Assembly (NCBI RefSeq): GCF_010093535.1
Contig: NW_022985185.1
Location: 508,766 to 572,765 of the forward strand
Length of the DNA stretch: 64,000 nucleotides
Reading direction: 5' to 3'
From: Lindgomyces ingoldianus
Lineage: Eukaryota > Ascomycota > Dothideomycetes > Pleosporales > Lindgomycetaceae
Program-made: the position numbers and the translations under genes
Notes under the pieces: generated by a model
The model's database searches: none
What the model was told of the DNA's origin: nothing
Seen by the model: only the letters and a program-made list of their open reading frames with translations
Shown: positions 24,614 to 34,427 of the stretch, one piece after another
Position numbering within the stretch: position 1 is the first letter of the stretch
Layout of the letters: each line of letters starts with the position of its first letter

Positions 24614-26668
24614 ATGGGTTCCTTCCCGCTCCTCCCATATGCTGCTGCTGTATCCCTCGCTTTTCTCGTCCTCAGGATCATCTACCGCCTATTCTTCCAC
24701 CCGCTGGCCAAATTCCCGGGACCTAAACTCGCAGCTGTGACTACGCTCTATAATGCTTATTATGATATCCTAGACTCGGGGCTTGTCAAGTGCTTGCCGG
24801 AATTGCATGAGAAGTATGGGCCAATTGTGAGAATCCAGCCGGATGAGATTCATGTGGCGGATTTGGAGGGGTACAACCAGTACGTGAGCGTTTCATTTAT
24901 TGGGGTTTGAGGTGTGTGGGGAAATATGAGAAGGTGGAGGTTTTTGTAGAAGTTTGAATTTGCGTAATGCTCTCTCGCAATCTAGCAAGAAGCTTAAGAG
25001 ATCAAACACCAACTGTCAAAGTTCCACGATAGATGGGAACATATTAAAACTACTTATTTGTAATGCGACAAGTGGTTTCACAAGACTGTCGTCAACAAAT
25101 TTCCTAACAACTCCAGAATCTTCAAAGTCGGCACCCCTTTTGACCGTGTCTGGCACGACAACCCTTTCCTTACGGGCTCTCTACAATCTTTAACCACCCT
25201 CACTGAAACCAGAAAACGCAAAGAATTTCTCGCACCCTTCTTCTCCAAAGCTGCAATCCTGCGCGTCGAACCATATCTGCACCGCCAAAAACTCACCCAA
25301 TTCCTCTCCACGCTTCTCCCCGCCGCCCAAGCAAACCAGGGCAGGGGGTCTGTGTTGGACTTCTTCCTGGCATTTAGATGTTTAACTGCGGATACAATTA
25401 TGGATTATTGCTTCCAACAGGATCTGGGGGCACTGAGTGAGCCCGGGTTTCGAAGTGAGCGGGTTGAGCAGTTTGTTAAGGGGTTTGATATGGCGCTTAT
25501 TTCGACGTATTTCCCGACTGTGTTTGGTTTGCTGAATAGGTTGATTTTCTCGCTACCTGAATGGGTGAGGGAGAGGTATTTTGCGCCGGTCTATGGGTTT
25601 CAGTGTATGCAAAAGGTATGAAGGATTCTGTGCATTTCACTGGCCCCCCTTGTTCTGTTCTCCGCACCCCTGTGTGGAACCATGGGGGTAATAGAAGAGG
25701 AGTGTCAGTGTGAGCGCGAACCTGACGGCTGACGAGTTCACCTCTAGCTGGCACAAGAAAGAGTAGAATATCTGATGGCGAATCCGGATTCCACCAACTC
25801 CAAAATTCCGACTATGTTCGACCTCATGCTAGCTCCAGACAAGGAAAAAGGTCAAACCACACCCTCGAAACGCGACATGATCGCCGATGGCTGTCTCATG
25901 ATTGCTGCTGGCACGGATACCACTGCGAATATACTTGGTCTCGTGCTCTGGCATATCACTCAGAACCCCGAAGTTGAGCAGAAATTAGTGGAGGAGTTGA
26001 AGGAAGGGATAAGAGATCGGGAGGAGGTGGTAAGTTCGGCGACATTGGAGGGTGATAAGTTTAAGTATTTGCAGGCGTGTGTGAAAGAGGCGTTGAGGCT
26101 GGGTTTAGGGGTTCCAGGGAGATTAATTAGAAGGGTGCCGAAGGAAGGCGTAACAATTTCGGGGAGATACGTGCCTGGGGGTGTAGGTTCTTCCATTTAT
26201 AGACATCCCACGCCGCATGTGCTTCACGAAATGCGAGAGAACGCTGCTAACGTGGTGATAGATTCGAATCACATCCAGCATCTATATGCAAAACACAGAC
26301 GCAAACACGTTTCCAGATCCATTCAAGTACGACCCAGAGCGATGGATGTGCGACCCAGATACATACAAACAACGCGAGAGGCAAATGCTATCTTTCTCGC
26401 GTGGTTCGCGAAGTTGTATTGGAATTAAGTAAGTTGGCCCATCCATCTGAGCTCTGAGCCCTTGTCCTTTTAATGTTATCCTTAATGCTGACTAAGTGTT
26501 TTTAGTCTCGCGTACGCAGAGCTGCACCTCACGACCGCGCATCTTTTCCGTCGTTTTGAGATCTCAACTACGGGATATACTTCGGAATGGGATATGGATT
26601 GGAATGATCGGTTCGTGCCAGTGCCAAATGGGAGGATCAAGGGGCTTATTAGGGTTCGTGAAGAGTGA
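24614..26668 (+). CDS. Cytochrome P450 monooxygenase (microsomal class II type)
   Basis: Five exons, 24614-24879, 25117-25615, 25748-26182, 26262-26428 and 26506-26668, giving 509 aa. An N-terminal membrane anchor (about 5-25) is followed by the proline hinge [10 protein letters not shown]. The I-helix oxygen-binding motif AAGTDTT, the K-helix EALR, the PERW motif (FKYDPERW) and the heme loop [10 protein letters not shown] with the thiolate Cys near residue 452 are all present, so the enzyme looks intact. The N-terminal half resembles the trichodiene-oxygenase-like group of fungal P450s ([14 protein letters not shown]). It should sit on the endoplasmic reticulum and take electrons from NADPH-P450 reductase. 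The substrate is unknown. Introns are larger than usual here: 237, 132, 79 and 77 nt. No polyketide, peptide or terpene synthase lies within the window, so a cluster role is unsupported. Confidence 0.9.
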
Positions 26669-26750
26669 CTTTTTACTCTCTACGAGGGCTGTAGGAGTTT
26701 CCCCTATGATAGACTTCAATGAGGTCGGAGTATTCCAACCTTGAAATAAA

Positions 26751-26773
26751 TGCTATGCTATGCTATGCTATGC
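26751..26773. repeat. Microsatellite TGCTA x4
   Basis: Four perfect TGCTA units plus TGC between the convergent ends of the P450 and membrane-protein genes. Confidence 0.85.
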
Positions 26774-26837
26774 AATACCCAATGAAGATCTAACTGCAAG
26801 CTCTATTCAGACTCCAGATCTTGCTCTTGAGAACCTC

Positions 26838-28809
26838 TCATATATACCACCTTCTCCGATCCAAACGCGCCACCCTAGCGTCCGCCTTCGCCACTGCAAT
26901 AGCCCCAACAGGCTCACCCGCACAAACGTCTCCAATCCTGATCTGCAAATCATGCAACAGCGCCGCTCTCTCCAGTCCATGCAATGTTGTGCCCCCGGTC
27001 GGCGTTGGAATATACGGATTCAGCAACGTCAACGACGAAGCGTACCCAATGATATCAGGGGCGAGTGTGATGTATTTGAGGATGAGTCCAGCATATGCTG
27101 CGATTTGTAGAATGATGGAGGAGACCAACAAAGCGACGAACCAGCGCCAGTTTGTTTTGTAGATGGTTGTTGAAGCCGTAGTCAATGCGGCTTGTGTAGC
27201 ATTAAAGCCTAGGTTTGGCGAACCCAAGTTCTCACTCAGCGAGGTGAGGTTCTTGGGTAGATTCCCTCCAAGCGCTGTAGTCGCGTATGTCGACTGCCAG
27301 AATGTATTCCAGATAATTGTGAGACGCTCTCCGAGCAGCTCGGGCGAGAGTTTCCACAGATCAACATTGTCGTAGGTAGCCCCGATGAAGTCCCAAGGAT
27401 CATACATCCATTTCTCCATATTTGTCGAGCCTCGGGCTATAACGGATGCGACGCCGTGGTTATCTATTGTGGGAAGAGTACTCATTCCGTTCGTTATCAT
27501 GTTTGAGCGTGTGAAGTCGTCAGCTTCTTGCGTATATGCATCTCCTAGTAAATCGAGCTTGCGCATGCTGTTGGTCTGGCATGATGTCCCGTTGCAGCCG
27601 ATTCTCGTTTCGAGGTATTGGTACGTCATTTGGCATTCCGCCACTGTGAAGTTACTCGTTCTGTCGATGGACTTGAGGTTGAATTTACACGGATAGCTCT
27701 TACATCTGCCCTCCGTGTAATTCAGCTTCCATGTTGCCGTTGCGTTACCAAAGTTTGCAGAACTATCGCTGACTTCCTTATTGCTGGAGCAGGTTATATC
27801 CCACTGTCTTGCTTTCATCGAGTAGTTGCTCGTAGTGTCCCCGTTTTGCACGCCAGATACGGGTATGCCGATTAGCGACGCGTACGTTACATTGTGTGAG
27901 TAGTCGATGTCTTTCCAATCCGAGGAACTGGCGTTGAGGGAGCTGTATGCGGGAACTTTGACATTTCCCCATAAATCCATGGGCGTGGCTTGGTACTTGG
28001 AACTACTCAGTAGCGCGGCCAGGAATACTGATGTAAAGGTAGCACGTCCGGTGTTTAGAGCACTAGCACCCATGAGAAAAGAGTCCCCCATGGATGTTGG
28101 GTTGAGATAGTTGATAGTTACAGTTGATTTCACGAATTTGGTTTCTTGGTCGAGGAGTCGAAGAGCGGATTGACCACCTAGAGGGGATAATAGCCATATC
28201 AGGGTTAAAAGGAGGCCGAGGATGGACCAAGACCGTAAGGCGGTTTGGCGTTCAAGGGCGGAGAACAGAGATTGGCACCCGACGAGCTGTTCGAGGCGAC
28301 CGAGAGAGATCCCGCGCTCGGCGCGGTAGAGGCCAACGTACTTGAAGCAGCGGCCCATGAGAGCGGCGAAGATGACGGGGAAGATGGTTGGGGATAAGAG
28401 CAGTGTTTGGTGGAGGTGCAGACCGTAGCTGGACACATCTCTTCCATCGAGGCGTGCGGCGATGATGGCTAATGCTATAGAATCTGTCAGATATCTAATT
28501 CTAATTGACAATAGGGAAGAGGTCTCCACCTATGAACATTATAGGAGCCGAAGCTAATATTGCATCAAAAACTATAATAAAAGTTCTGAGAGGCGTTAAG
28601 GTCGCGACCTGCTGCGAGTGCATCGGCCAATGCTTGACCGTTGACGGTGGATGGGCATGTTGAGTAAAATTTGCTTTAGAGTCCCGATGCTTCGACGAGT
28701 CCGGTGGCGGACCAGATGGCGGCGAGTATCGATTTAGTTCTATGCTTTCCAAACGCTGGTGGGTAATGTCTCCAACGCTCTGTACGCTCGGATTCAGAGG
28801 CTTGTACAT
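26838..28809 (-). CDS. Multipass membrane protein with large extracellular domain, fungal family of unknown function
   Basis: Two exons on the minus strand, 28809-28530 and 28474-26838 (55-nt intron, phase 1), giving 638 aa. Joining them restores a continuous membrane span (TFIIVFDAILASAPIMFIALAIIA, about 75-100). Two more hydrophobic spans follow (LLLSPTIFPVIFAALMG and SWSILGLLLTLIWLLSPLGG). Then comes a ~330-residue loop rich in N-glycosylation motifs and paired cysteines. A last span lies near residue 555 (WRWFVALLVSSIILQIAAYAG). The motifs SPLGGQSALR after the third span and ASLIGIP in the loop are shared by a common Pezizomycotina family of putative plasma-membrane proteins. No enzyme motif is visible. 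Function is unknown. It is convergent with the P450 gene and separated from it by only 169 bp. Confidence 0.78.
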
Positions 28810-29528
28810 GACGAGTCAAGCCTTAGCCTTTCCAAACAAAAAGGATGATGATCGTCGAGATTATAAATGCATAAAGAGGGGGAGTAAAGATATGGTTGAG
28901 GGATACGAGAAGATCGGAGGGATCAAAAGAGTTCCGCGATTTGCCCAGGCGGATAGTCGGAACACTTATGTCAAAGGGCTGTCATCAAGCGGAACTCAAT
29001 GTCCTTGGTGGGACCGCAAGACTGGGAGGGATGTCAGCCGGTGGAGAAGTTGTTCGTTCCGATATGACTCTGGCAGAAGTTCGAAGGAATGTGAAGACCA
29101 AGGCTAGCAGTATATTTTGGCTACTGCGATCAACCAGGAGCAGCCCGATCTAAAGGAATGAGAACTTCTGAAACGTGAATAGCGAGGTGAAAACTGACTG
29201 TTGGAGACGCGAGGCTGGGAAGAAATCCTCAGCCTCAAGGTCGTGGCGCGTGATATTTATTTTGAGCGCCTCACTAAACCCTTCAAGACCTAGATCAAAC
29301 TAATCGAACATGGATCTTCCACCGCGATGACGGACGCCTTAACCAGCAACCACTAGAAACAGGAGAGTGTCGTAGTCAGCAGTCAAATATCGTTCGCTTC
29401 CTAAATCGCATGAAAATGATGACCTGGCCGACACACTTCGGCCTTCATGAAAATGCTCTTATCCGTCCTTAGATCCCCACTATCGAATCATTGTCGAATA
29501 CCCCACGGTCAAACATCGAATCGAGACT
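28810..29528. other. Intergenic, nothing recognised
   Basis: Promoter side of the membrane-protein gene and 3' side of the Thg1-like gene (both minus strand). A plus-strand frame at 28742-29107 overlaps the promoter and has no features I can support. Confidence 0.45.
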
Positions 29529-30368
29529 TTAGAACCACCAATATTTCTCCGTCACCATCTTCAAATTCTCCCCACTGAATTCACGTACGCCACGATCTTC
29601 AACCCTTGTCCTCGTTCTCTGAGTAACCTCTCGCTCCCCAGTTTTCAAGTTCACGCCCTCATGCTCATACTGCTCCCTCTTCATCAGCGTCCCTGCAACA
29701 GCCCACTTTGGCACAGCTTCTTCGAACACGACGCCTTTCTCTTTCTCCATCATCTCAAGCAACTCTTTCGTCGTCTTCTTATGCATCTGCTTATCAGAAA
29801 ACAACGTCCTTGCAAACCCACTGACTGAATTCCGAATGGCATCCCCTCTACATCTCCAAAGAAGGCAATTTAATGCCTCCTCAACTGACTTCACAGTAAA
29901 GAATCGCCCATCGAAATGAGCGGTCCCCAGCTTTTCATACGCCAGGTCCTTGACCTTGGGTTCTGGGTTCGCTACCAGTAATGCAGAAAGATGCGTATTG
30001 AATCTAACTGAACAATAGCTTGATGCTAGGCTGACTAGTTTTTGGACGCGATCGTTGAAGGACTGGACTCCTGATGGAAATACGAGTGTTATCTCATCGG
30101 ATTGTGTATATGCAACCGTAGCCTGTGGGAAGAATCTCAGCAAGTCGGAGCACGTGGCTGTCATTGCATCGTGAATACGCTGGTCAAACGGGCGGCGAAA
30201 GTGTGCGGTGAAGCGCGAGAAGTTGTGGCCGTCGAGACGGAGGACAGTTGGAGCGTCGGCTGGTAGGGTGAAGTCATAAGAAGCTTCGTATTGTTTCATG
30301 CGATCGGCGAGGGAAAGCGATCCTTGGCCTACTTGCATTCCTACGACGACTGATGGTTCTGATGACAT
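29529..30368 (-). CDS. Thg1-like protein, tRNAHis guanylyltransferase family 3'-5' polymerase
   Basis: A single exon of 279 aa on the minus strand. The catalytic palm of the Thg1 family is clear: TVLRLDGHNFSRFT (Asp46) and VAYTQSDEITLVF (Asp91-Glu92) hold the metal-binding acidic residues. Thg1 enzymes add nucleotides in the 3'-to-5' direction to tRNA 5' ends. Downstream, LLWRCRGDAIRNSVSG (about 169-184) and LFSDKQMHKKTTKELLEMM look like the Thg1-like (TLP) branch known from bacteria, archaea and protists. The canonical eukaryotic form has HINNLYN in this position. TLPs repair truncated tRNA 5' ends on a template. Residues 1-23 may be extra: Met24 (30299) starts a more typical N-terminus. Absence of introns and the TLP-like motif suggest possible horizontal origin (inference). 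A second, canonical THG1 gene would be expected elsewhere in the genome. Confidence 0.82.
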   Translation of the reverse strand: MSSEPSVVVGMQVGQGSLSLADRMKQYEASYDFTLPADAPTVLRLDGHNFSRFTAHFRRPFDQRIHDAMTATCSDLLRFFPQATVAYTQSDEITLVFPSGVQSFNDRVQKLVSLASSYCSVRFNTHLSALLVANPEPKVKDLAYEKLGTAHFDGRFFTVKSVEEALNCLLWRCRGDAIRNSVSGFARTLFSDKQMHKKTTKELLEMMEKEKGVVFEEAVPKWAVAGTLMKREQYEHEGVNLKTGEREVTQRTRTRVEDRGVREFSGENLKMVTEKYWWF

Positions 30369-30890
30369 CTTTGACGGGTTTTGGGGTGGTTACTGGCTAA
30401 TTGTTTGGCGCTCGATGGATAGAATTTGCGATCTAAAGAACAGGGAGGTATTTAGATGCTCAGATAATACGGGAATTGTTGTTTTAACAGTTCGCAGGCA
30501 GGTAAGTTTCAAGGTTCTAAAGTTGAGTCATCTGGATCACGTGTTAGGGCAGTAGGCGAAGCCTTGCCAAAATAGGCATTCTTTCGGAGACACAAGAGAT
30601 CCCAATGATTTAGTGGTGATTGAGACCCGTCTCTTAGGTCAGATTGATATTGCTAAGCCTTGCCCTAGATCAGAGCAATGTCGGTGTGTACTACGGAAAA
30701 TAAACGGCGGTACAAGTAACTTGTCAACCGTCTTGTTAGAATTAGGGAAAACACTATATCGGTGGTAATATCTGTGGTAAATTAACATGTTAAGGCGTTC
30801 TGTTGTTAGTACTAACATCGTGGACCCATTCCCAATCTCATGAGGTTTCGTAACTTGGTAGACTTATACCCCTTAACCCACCTTGACGTC
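30369..30890. other. Upstream region of the Thg1-like gene
   Basis: No coding sequence recognised. It holds the promoter of the minus-strand Thg1-like gene. Confidence 0.4.
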
Positions 30891-32480
30891 TTCACCAGCG
30901 CATCGTCGTCCTAATAAACCACGAGGATTAATGGAAAGATAGAATATACCTCCGGAAATGCCCCGACCCACCCTTGACTCTCAATCAAAGACATATTTAA
31001 AGCAGCCATAGATGCAGAAAGCGCTCCAAAAAGCCGAAAACATCTTCCAACGCATTCATCGAGTTGTAGAGTGTAAAAGAGGAATAAGAACGGACTAATC
31101 AGGCGAGCCCCCGTAGTCCCACTAGCGAATACGATATTGGCAATGGATTGAAACTATCCTGTCAATGTGATCTCATAGACTAGAAAATATGAAACCATAG
31201 TGACTGTAGCAGCGAGGGCTTCTACGTCTTGTGGGACTTCCGGAAGGGTGCAGAGGTCGCCAGCTGAAACGACTATGTTGAAAGCAAAATTTTGAATAGT
31301 GGGATTACCGGTGGATTAACGAGAGACGGAAAGTGTAACATTATAGAGTTCGAAAACTACCCTGGCATCCACGTCGCACTTAACGGAATATGTTTATCCA
31401 GAGTAAGAATTGCCAATGTCTTCGCCGACTGAAACGGCAGCCATCGGGCGTACTGGCCATTCGATGCGGCAAACACCATCTTTGCTTGACCAACCTCTCT
31501 TTGCTTGACCAACCTCTCCTGAATTGCAAATGAAGGCGATTATAGCGATGTACTGCTCTGGAGCTTCATTGATATTGGTCGTCTGCCGACAGCTCCTATC
31601 TGCTACTGTGACCTGCATTTACTTCCTGCTATTCGGCCAGGTGAGCTTTCCTCTTTGACTACAGCTGACTGGATTCCTCAGCATCAGGGCAACGCAGGCT
31701 GAAATTGCATTGGCTTTTTATTGGTAGAGCTCTATCGTATCTCGGAGTCCGTAGCCAAGGTGTTTAAGACTATAGATTGACACTGGTGCGCTGGATATTG
31801 ATTCCATCCACTAAGTTGAAGTCCCTGTGTTGAGGAGAACCCCCATCTAATGCCCACGCACTGTATATGCTGCCATTAAGGAGATTCTAGGAAATGAGTC
31901 CCCAATTAGGCTGTTGCCTTTTATCATGGCCGGGAGAAGATATATGGTTCTGAAGAAGGCGTTTTTGGGAGGTAGTGCTGAACTCTTGTTACAGACGTGG
32001 TGGCTAGACTTGATGTGACACAGGTAGCCACGAGAGCGGTGAGGAGTAAGACAGCTGCTACCGTGAGGTTGCGAAATCTTGTTGAAGGAGACATAATTCC
32101 GAGAATAGTCTGCCATCGCTGATCCAAGCGTTCTTGTAATGAGGGCACGCTTGGGGAATATTGGACCTGTTGGTCATCCACTCTGAATAGGTATAAGGTC
32201 GTGCACTGCTGGCAAGTGTTGTGGTGGCACTCGTCGAGTACATAGCTCGTCGAATGGCATTGTAGGTTCCGGGAAACGTTAATTGAGGGACGGTCAAGGT
32301 GACAGTGGGAGGGCAAGCGAGACTGAAAGAGCTATGATTGCACCGAAGACTTGTTTGCAAGTGGATAGAGGAGTAACTCGTCCAGGCATTTTGAAATCAG
32401 GTGGAGGCAATGGAGTGGCGGCGGGCTCCACCCATAATCCGGGCTCTGTTAAAACGGTGCTAGTTATCAGGTACATACCA
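30891..32480 (-). pseudogene. Fragmented relic of an unidentified, probably membrane or secreted protein
   Basis: The minus strand gives several coding-like blocks in different frames. From upstream to downstream: a hydrophobic leader-like segment near 32390-32330 (KQVFGAIIALSVSLA), an extracellular-looking Ser/Thr block around 32330-32090 ending near ACPHYKNAW, a membrane-span-like block at about 32080-32010 (LTVAAVLLLTALVATCVTSS), a block at 31600-31395 (AKRGWSSKDGVCRIEW), and a block at 31290-30980 (FNIVVSAGDLCTLPEVPQDV, then LISPFLFLFYTLQLD). In-frame stops and frame changes separate them and no intron set joins all pieces. I could not name the family. Confidence 0.35.
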
Positions 32481-33120
32481 TAATGAAATTGAGAGTAGAC
32501 CTGGGTTTAAGATTTCTGAAACGCGGATAATTCATGTGCTTGCAAGACTGATAAGAAAGCTTCTGATCTTGGGTTGATCAATCCTGTTTCTACCTAAGTT
32601 CCGTTGGGCCTACTTTAGGCTCCCTTGCACTCTTAATCCAGTACAGTAAGCAGATAATGATAGCGTGCATCACTACCACAGAATAATAGCAGAATGATAA
32701 GGCTAGACGAATATAGGTGCTATGAGGCTTCATGTCAATAATGCTGTCACACCACAATGTAAATGGTATAATTAGGTGAGAGCGAATGCCTTGCGCATAT
32801 GTGATTGCAAAAAAGGAGAAGTATTCAGAGTGATGGGAGATCTAAAGATAAACACCGTTCGTCGAAGGTATCTGTGACTATGAGCTTCGCAGACTTATGA
32901 ATCTCGGTTCCTCATCCTAGGGAGCGAGAAGCACCTAGTTCAATGGTGGACACCTTACCTAGCGTGCAAATAAGCATGACGGGAAGAGTGCTAAGGTGAG
33001 GGTGGTGGCCAGGATCGAATATCTATTAATCGATTGGTCCTCGAGGAACTCGTGATATATAATATACACCGCAAGTGATACACTTATGTTTCCAAGGTTA
33101 TTCAAGCGACGACGATCCGC
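32481..33120. other. Intergenic, AT-leaning, nothing recognised
   Basis: No supported gene or repeat. It ends at the stop codon of the minus-strand ribosomal protein gene and should hold its 3' region. Confidence 0.45.
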
Positions 33121-33929
33121 TCACTTGATCTTCTTGTTCTTCAACTTAATAGTTTCTCCGTTGACAAAGATACCCTTGCCCTTGTAGGGCTCTGGTTTCC
33201 TCCACATCCTAATCTTTGCTGCAAACTGCATCACAACTTCCTTTTCCGGCCCTTCTAATAGCAGTCGCGTCGGCTGGGGAGTGCTTGCCTTCACTCCTTC
33301 TGGGATACCGAGCTCGACAGGGTGGGAGTATCCGACCTTCAGGTTTACGAACTGCTGACCAGGGTATTCGGGCTGGACAGTGGTAGCGGTGGGCTCTATG
33401 GTAGCACGATATCCAACGCCGACGAGACGGAGGATTGCGGAGTGCCCTTCGCTGACGCCGAGTATGTGGTTTTGAAGGTAGGCGCGGGTAGTGCCTAGCT
33501 GAGAATTAGCTACGAATTCAACTAGAATATATTTTGCAGGCTCTCACCCCACATGGCTCGCTGTTTCGCATCTGAGGAGTCTTCGACGCTGAGTGTCGGG
33601 CCTGGCAATGAGGGATCTTGGTTGATGTTCACATAGGCAGGAACTTCCATTGAGAGCTCTCCCAATGGGCCCTTAACGTGAACGGTTGACATTGGCTGTA
33701 TTCGGCTGCCCTTTCGAGCCTGGGGTGGTATAACTTTAAATGTGACTTCGGGAGGGATTGATAGGGGGGTGGAACCAATCTTGGAGAAACATGGTGCTGT
33801 CGTCGCAAAAGTCCTTGATGCCGCGTTTGGCAGGAAAGCGGGCAGGAGAAAGGACGGAATTGATGTTGTCAAGTGGCTTGAGGCAGCAATCACGCCTTGA
33901 GCGCATCGTCGCCGCGCGGGAGAAAACAT
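33121..33929 (-). CDS. mrpl6: Mitochondrial large-subunit ribosomal protein uL6m
   Basis: Two exons on the minus strand, 33929-33548 and 33494-33121 (53-nt intron, phase 1), giving 251 aa. An Arg/Ser-rich N-terminus (MFSPARRRCAQG..., with RTFATTAPCFSKIG) looks like a mitochondrial presequence. The L6 body follows: a VKGPLGELSMEVP block, then AMWG joined across the intron to TTRAYLQNHILGVSEGH, then ILRLVGVGYRA, and the C-terminal L6 signature KIRMWRKPEPYKGKGIFVNG. It binds 23S-type rRNA near the factor-binding region of the mitoribosome. The start is the first ATG of the frame and provides the presequence. It is divergent from kar5. Confidence 0.93.
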
Positions 33930-34427
33930 TATGGGATGAGATTTCGCTGCAAGCTCACGAAGATCTCTGATGTTGGAAGATATTCAGCCCTATGGCTTAC
34001 GTAACTAGGAAAACTTTAATCCGGTTTAGCGTGTGTTGGATCTCAGCCTCCAATCACCCTTCGTCTGTCACCTCCCACCCGTCGAGGACCACAATAAGAT
34101 GTCAGGACTAATATAGCCTGTGCTTCCGGGCTGTCGAAAAGACTACACTGGGTGCACTTCTCTCACTTCGTGCCGCACGATATTCTCCCACTAATTTCTA
34201 GTAGTTCTCTCACTAAGCTCGTTCAACTGATTTCGCAGTCACCTTTGCAACCTCAATTACTTCTCCAGTTACCTCTCACTACGTCCCCAACTCTGGGGAT
34301 ATGATATATAAGAAGGCTATCCCCAAACAACCCTTCTCAAGGTTCCCGTCTTCCCTTCTCGTCCTTCGCCCCAACTCTATTGCCTTTTTGTCATTCAAGT
34401 TCTGGCGTAATTTCTTACTTTTCAACC
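33930..34427. promoter_or_regulatory. Shared promoter of divergent uL6m and kar5
   Basis: 498 bp between two divergent starts. A CT-rich tract at about 34330-34375 precedes the kar5 ATG. A short frame at 34301-34540 overlaps the kar5 start in another frame and is not credited. Confidence 0.45.

Noticed and set aside
24614..28809. Secondary-metabolite cluster around the P450 and membrane-protein genes
   Set aside because: No polyketide, peptide or terpene backbone enzyme and no cluster-type regulator is visible in the window.
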